This document shows, piece by piece, positions 3,506-6,180 of a stretch of DNA of 6,180 nucleotides (positions within the stretch are counted from its first letter, which is position 1; each line of letters begins with the position of its first letter). The notes under the pieces were generated by a model, which had not been told where the DNA came from, made no database searches, and worked only from the letters and a program-made list of their open reading frames with translations. A program made the position numbers and the translations under genes. Source of the stretch: JBBRHH01 sp038222915 (GTDB lineage: Bacteria > Planctomycetota > Phycisphaerae > Tepidisphaerales > Tepidisphaeraceae); the NCBI GenBank assembly GCA_038222915.1, contig JBBRHH010000386.1, forward strand, positions 1 through 6,180. Reading direction: 5' to 3'.

Positions 3506-6180
3506 ATGACTTTCGCCATCCGATGCCGCACCTGCGGCAAACCACAAATCCTCCCCGACTCCGAAAGAGGCCAGCAGATCGTCTGCCGCGCCTGCGGCGT
3601 TCGTGGCCTCGCCCCCACCGCTCCGCCCGCCGCCCCCAGCTCCACCATCCCACTTGCGGCGTCACCCGGCCCCCACCACTCCCGGTGGCCCATCGTCCTT
3701 TTCATCCTCGCCGGCGTCATCGCCACCGCGCTCATCGCCGCCCTCCCCTTCCTCATGCACCGCAAAACCTGGGAAGACACCCATCGCGCCCAGATCATCG
3801 CCCTCAAAACCGAGGCCGCATCCCTCGCCCACGACAGGAAAAACCACGAAGCCTTCGACCGCTACCGCAAGCTCGAAGACCTCGTCGAAGGCCAGACTTT
3901 CCATGATCCCAACCTGCGTACCCTGGTCGACCAGGCCCACGAAGATCGCGGCCGCATCTACCGCGCCCTTCTCGCCACCGCCAAACCCGCGAGCCGACCG
4001 ACCACACAACTTGCATCGGCAATCCGCCCCGCCACCACGCCGGCAACTCAGCGCACAACAGTTGTTATCGTTCCAACGACCGCGCCCGCCACGGCACCAA
4101 TCAATCCACTCGATACCGCCGCCGCACCCCCCTCGCGCCCCGCCACCGCCCCAGCGGTCGCAGTCGCCGCCGCACCCCCGCACTACGCCAAGCCCATCCT
4201 CCACATCGTCAAACCCGCCACCGCCCCCTCCACCGAAGTCACCGACGAACAGATCGGCCAGGCCATCGAAAAAGGCGCAGACTACCTCCTCCAGCAATTC
4301 GACAAAGGCATTTTAAAAGGCATGCGCGGCGCAGGCTCCGACGCCGGCGCATTCAACACCGGCCTCGATGCACTCTGCGTCTACGCCCTCCTCCAGGCCA
4401 GCCAGGCCATTCACGACGACCGCCTCAACCCACGCGGCGAAAACATCCGCCTGATGCTCAGCATCCTCAAACAAATGCCCGCAAGCTTCGGCCCCGTTAC
4501 CTACGCCAGATCACTCCGCGCCGCCGCCCTCGCCTTCCTCGACCGCCCCGAAGACCGCCGCGCCCTCGATACCGACGTCCAGTTCCTCCTCAAAAGCGCA
4601 AATCGCGGAGCGTTCAGCTACCGCAAGCTCGCCGATATGGGCAAGGCATTTTTAAACGACGACGGCGAAACCCAGGGCGAAGGCGGCTGGGACAATTCCA
4701 ACTCCCAGTACGGCCTCCTCGGCGTCTGGGCCGGTGCCGAAGTCGGCATCGAAGTCCCACCCACCTTCTGGGCCGAAGTGCAAAACCACTGGACCCAGTG
4801 CATGCGCGAGGATGGCCAATGGAACTACCTCGGCAAACGCCCGCCCACCCTCTCCATGACCGCCGCCGGCATCGCCTCGCTCTTCGTCGCCCAGGACTAT
4901 CTCGACTCCTCCGACACGCTCGATCACGTCGGCCAGCCCCCCTTCTCCAAGCCCCTCGAAATGGGCCTGCACTATCTCGAAAACAGCAATCACGCCATCG
5001 ACGTCTGGGAAGCAGGCTGGCGCACCGGCTACACCCTCTACGGCGTAGAACGCGTTGGCCTCGCCTCCGGCTTCAAATACTTCGGCAAACACGACTGGTA
5101 TCGCGAGCTCGCCAAATCCCTCCTCGCCCGCCAGCAACCCAACGGTGCATGGCCGGTCATCGAGAACGGCCAGATCCTCGCCGCCCGCCAGAACAACCTC
5201 GTCGAAACCGCCTACTCCCTCCTCTTCCTCTCCCGCGGCCGCCACCCCATCTTCATGAACAAACTCCGCTTCGACGGCGACGAAGCCACTCCCGGCTACT
5301 GGTCCAACCGCCCGCGCGACATCGCCAACCTCGCCCGCTTCGCCTCCCACGAACTGGAACGCCCGCTCAACTGGCAGGTCGTCAGCATCGACCGCGACGT
5401 CGCCGACTGGAGCGATTGCCCCGTCCTCTACATCGCCAGCCACATGCCGCCCCCTCTCAAGCCGGCCGACTACGTCAAGCTCAAATCCTTCGTGGACGCC
5501 GGCGGCCTCATCTTCACCCACGCCGACGCATCCTCCGACCAGTTCAACGCCTGGGTCGCCGACCTCGCCAAAAAGATTGCCCCCGACTACCCCCTCGCCG
5601 ACATCCCGCCTGATCATCCGATGTTCAGCAGCATGTATCCGCTCCAGAACACCCCGCACATCACAGGCGTCTCCAACGGCGTGCGCCTGCTGCTGGTCAA
5701 CTCCCCCGAAGACCTCTCCACCCAATGGCAGCGCCGCTCCGAGAAAACCCAGCGCGGCACCTTCCAGTTCGGCGTCAACCTCTTCGTCTACGCCGCCGGC
5801 AAAAGCAATCTCCGCAACCGCATCAGCGAGCCCACGCTGACTCCGACACCGCGCCCGTCAGCAGAACACGCAGATCTAATACAATTGCGCTACAACGGCA
5901 ACTGGAACCCGGAGCCCTACGCGATCGTGCGCTTCTCCCAATACCTCCAAGCCCAGACCTCCCTCGGCCTCAACATCCTCACCCGCGACATAAAAGACCT
6001 CAATATAGAAGAAGCCCCCATAGCCCACCTCACCGGCACCGCCGCATTCAAGCTCACCGAAGAGGAAACAAAGGCACTGAAAAGTTACGTCTCCCACGGC
6101 GGCATCCTCCTGATAGATTCCGCCGGCGGCAGCCCCCAGTTCACCCAGAGCATCCGCACCCTCCTCCCCACCCTCTTCCC
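3506..6180 (+). CDS. Membrane-anchored alpha-toroid / tandem DUF4159 protein (3' end outside window)
   Basis: The frame is open for 891 codons from ATG 3506 to the window edge. In order: CxxC pairs at residues 7-10 and 27-30 forming a zinc-ribbon-like motif; one transmembrane helix at about 61-83; a charged helical stretch at 86-155; an Ala/Pro/Thr-rich linker at 158-245. A squalene-cyclase/prenyltransferase-like alpha-toroid follows at about 246-585, with repeats marked by GGWDNSNSQYGLLG (393-406), EDGQWNY (435-441) and QPNGAWPV (544-551). A first DUF4159 domain spans about 589-773 (NWQVVSID, PVLYIASH, FVDAGGLIFTHADA). After a short linker a second starts at about 790 (LRYNGNWNPEPY, IAHLTGTAAFKLTEEE, YVSHGGILLIDSAGG) and is cut by the window edge. 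The anchor suggests cysteines inside and the large domains in the periplasm. The exact function is unknown; DUF4159 proteins often occur with MoxR/VWA genes. No Shine-Dalgarno is evident. The start was chosen because the zinc-ribbon follows it directly. Confidence 0.88.
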   Translation, partial: MTFAIRCRTCGKPQILPDSERGQQIVCRACGVRGLAPTAPPAAPSSTIPLAASPGPHHSRWPIVLFILAGVIATALIAALPFLMHRKTWEDTHRAQIIALKTEAASLAHDRKNHEAFDRYRKLEDLVEGQTFHDPNLRTLVDQAHEDRGRIYRALLATAKPASRPTTQLASAIRPATTPATQRTTVVIVPTTAPATAPINPLDTAAAPPSRPATAPAVAVAAAPPHYAKPILHIVKPATAPSTEVTDEQIGQAIEKGADYLLQQFDKGILKGMRGAGSDAGAFNTGLDALCVYALLQASQAIHDDRLNPRGENIRLMLSILKQMPASFGPVTYARSLRAAALAFLDRPEDRRALDTDVQFLLKSANRGAFSYRKLADMGKAFLNDDGETQGEGGWDNSNSQYGLLGVWAGAEVGIEVPPTFWAEVQNHWTQCMREDGQWNYLGKRPPTLSMTAAGIASLFVAQDYLDSSDTLDHVGQPPFSKPLEMGLHYLENSNHAIDVWEAGWRTGYTLYGVERVGLASGFKYFGKHDWYRELAKSLLARQQPNGAWPVIENGQILAARQNNLVETAYSLLFLSRGRHPIFMNKLRFDGDEATPGYWSNRPRDIANLARFASHELERPLNWQVVSIDRDVADWSDCPVLYIASHMPPPLKPADYVKLKSFVDAGGLIFTHADASSDQFNAWVADLAKKIAPDYPLADIPPDHPMFSSMYPLQNTPHITGVSNGVRLLLVNSPEDLSTQWQRRSEKTQRGTFQFGVNLFVYAAGKSNLRNRISEPTLTPTPRPSAEHADLIQLRYNGNWNPEPYAIVRFSQYLQAQTSLGLNILTRDIKDLNIEEAPIAHLTGTAAFKLTEEETKALKSYVSHGGILLIDSAGGSPQFTQSIRTLLPTLF

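Noticed and set aside
2956..3665. Long low-complexity ORFs on both strands before the DUF4159 gene
   Set aside because: They are Pro/Ser-rich or Gly/Arg-rich translations of tandem and G-rich repeats and overlap the real CDS start.
3603..5840. Large ORFs of 84-357 residues on both strands within the DUF4159 gene
   Set aside because: They are Pro/Arg/Ser-rich or Gly/Val/Glu-rich shadow frames; the frame starting at 3506 carries the domain motifs.
1..6180. CRISPR array, tRNA or rRNA genes
   Set aside because: No regularly spaced repeats of CRISPR size and no tRNA- or rRNA-like sequence were noticed on reading both strands by eye.

Overview
The window looks like chromosomal DNA from a GC-rich planctomycete, most likely of the Phycisphaerae / Tepidisphaerales type. 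This is inferred from the large protein at the right end (alpha-toroid repeats plus DUF4159, a typical planctomycete architecture), the strong bias to C-ending codons in the flanking genes, the long repeat-rich intergenic DNA, and short dispersed repeats that I associate with planctomycete and verrucomicrobial genomes. No database was searched.

Layout. Bases 1-120 hold the tail of an unidentified reading frame and an 11-bp tandem repeat. At about 121 a C-terminal fragment of an amidohydrolase (TRZ/ATZ/guanine-deaminase-like) begins abruptly. It runs to about 531 and then passes into a palindrome-rich segment (526-605), so both ends of that gene are lost. On the minus strand, 2209 to 635, lies the remnant of a polymorphic toxin locus: a truncated pretoxin HINT domain, a one-base frameshift, an AHH-type HNH nuclease toxin domain, and then an intact immunity gene (Imm11 / DUF1629 family). 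The immunity gene starts inside the toxin's stop codon (ATGA overlap).

Bases 2210-3491 contain no convincing conserved gene. They do contain a near-consensus sigma70-type promoter (2616-2645), a good ribosome binding site ahead of a low-complexity ORF (2727-3236), two fragments of dispersed repeats, a G-rich repeat block and an octamer tandem repeat. From 3506 to the window edge runs a large open-ended CDS: zinc-ribbon-like motif, transmembrane helix, linker, alpha-toroid domain and two DUF4159 domains.

How it fits together. The central pair is a toxin and its neutralising partner, with the toxin broken and the immunity gene intact. Its codon use is more relaxed than that of the flanks, and it is bracketed by damaged genes and repeats. 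It reads as a horizontally acquired toxin cassette decaying in place, with the immunity protein kept or not yet lost. The DUF4159 gene appears to be an unrelated resident gene. The main novelty candidates are the toxin-immunity remnant, the two-domain form of the immunity protein, the strong promoter with no obvious conserved gene behind it, and the tandem DUF4159 architecture.
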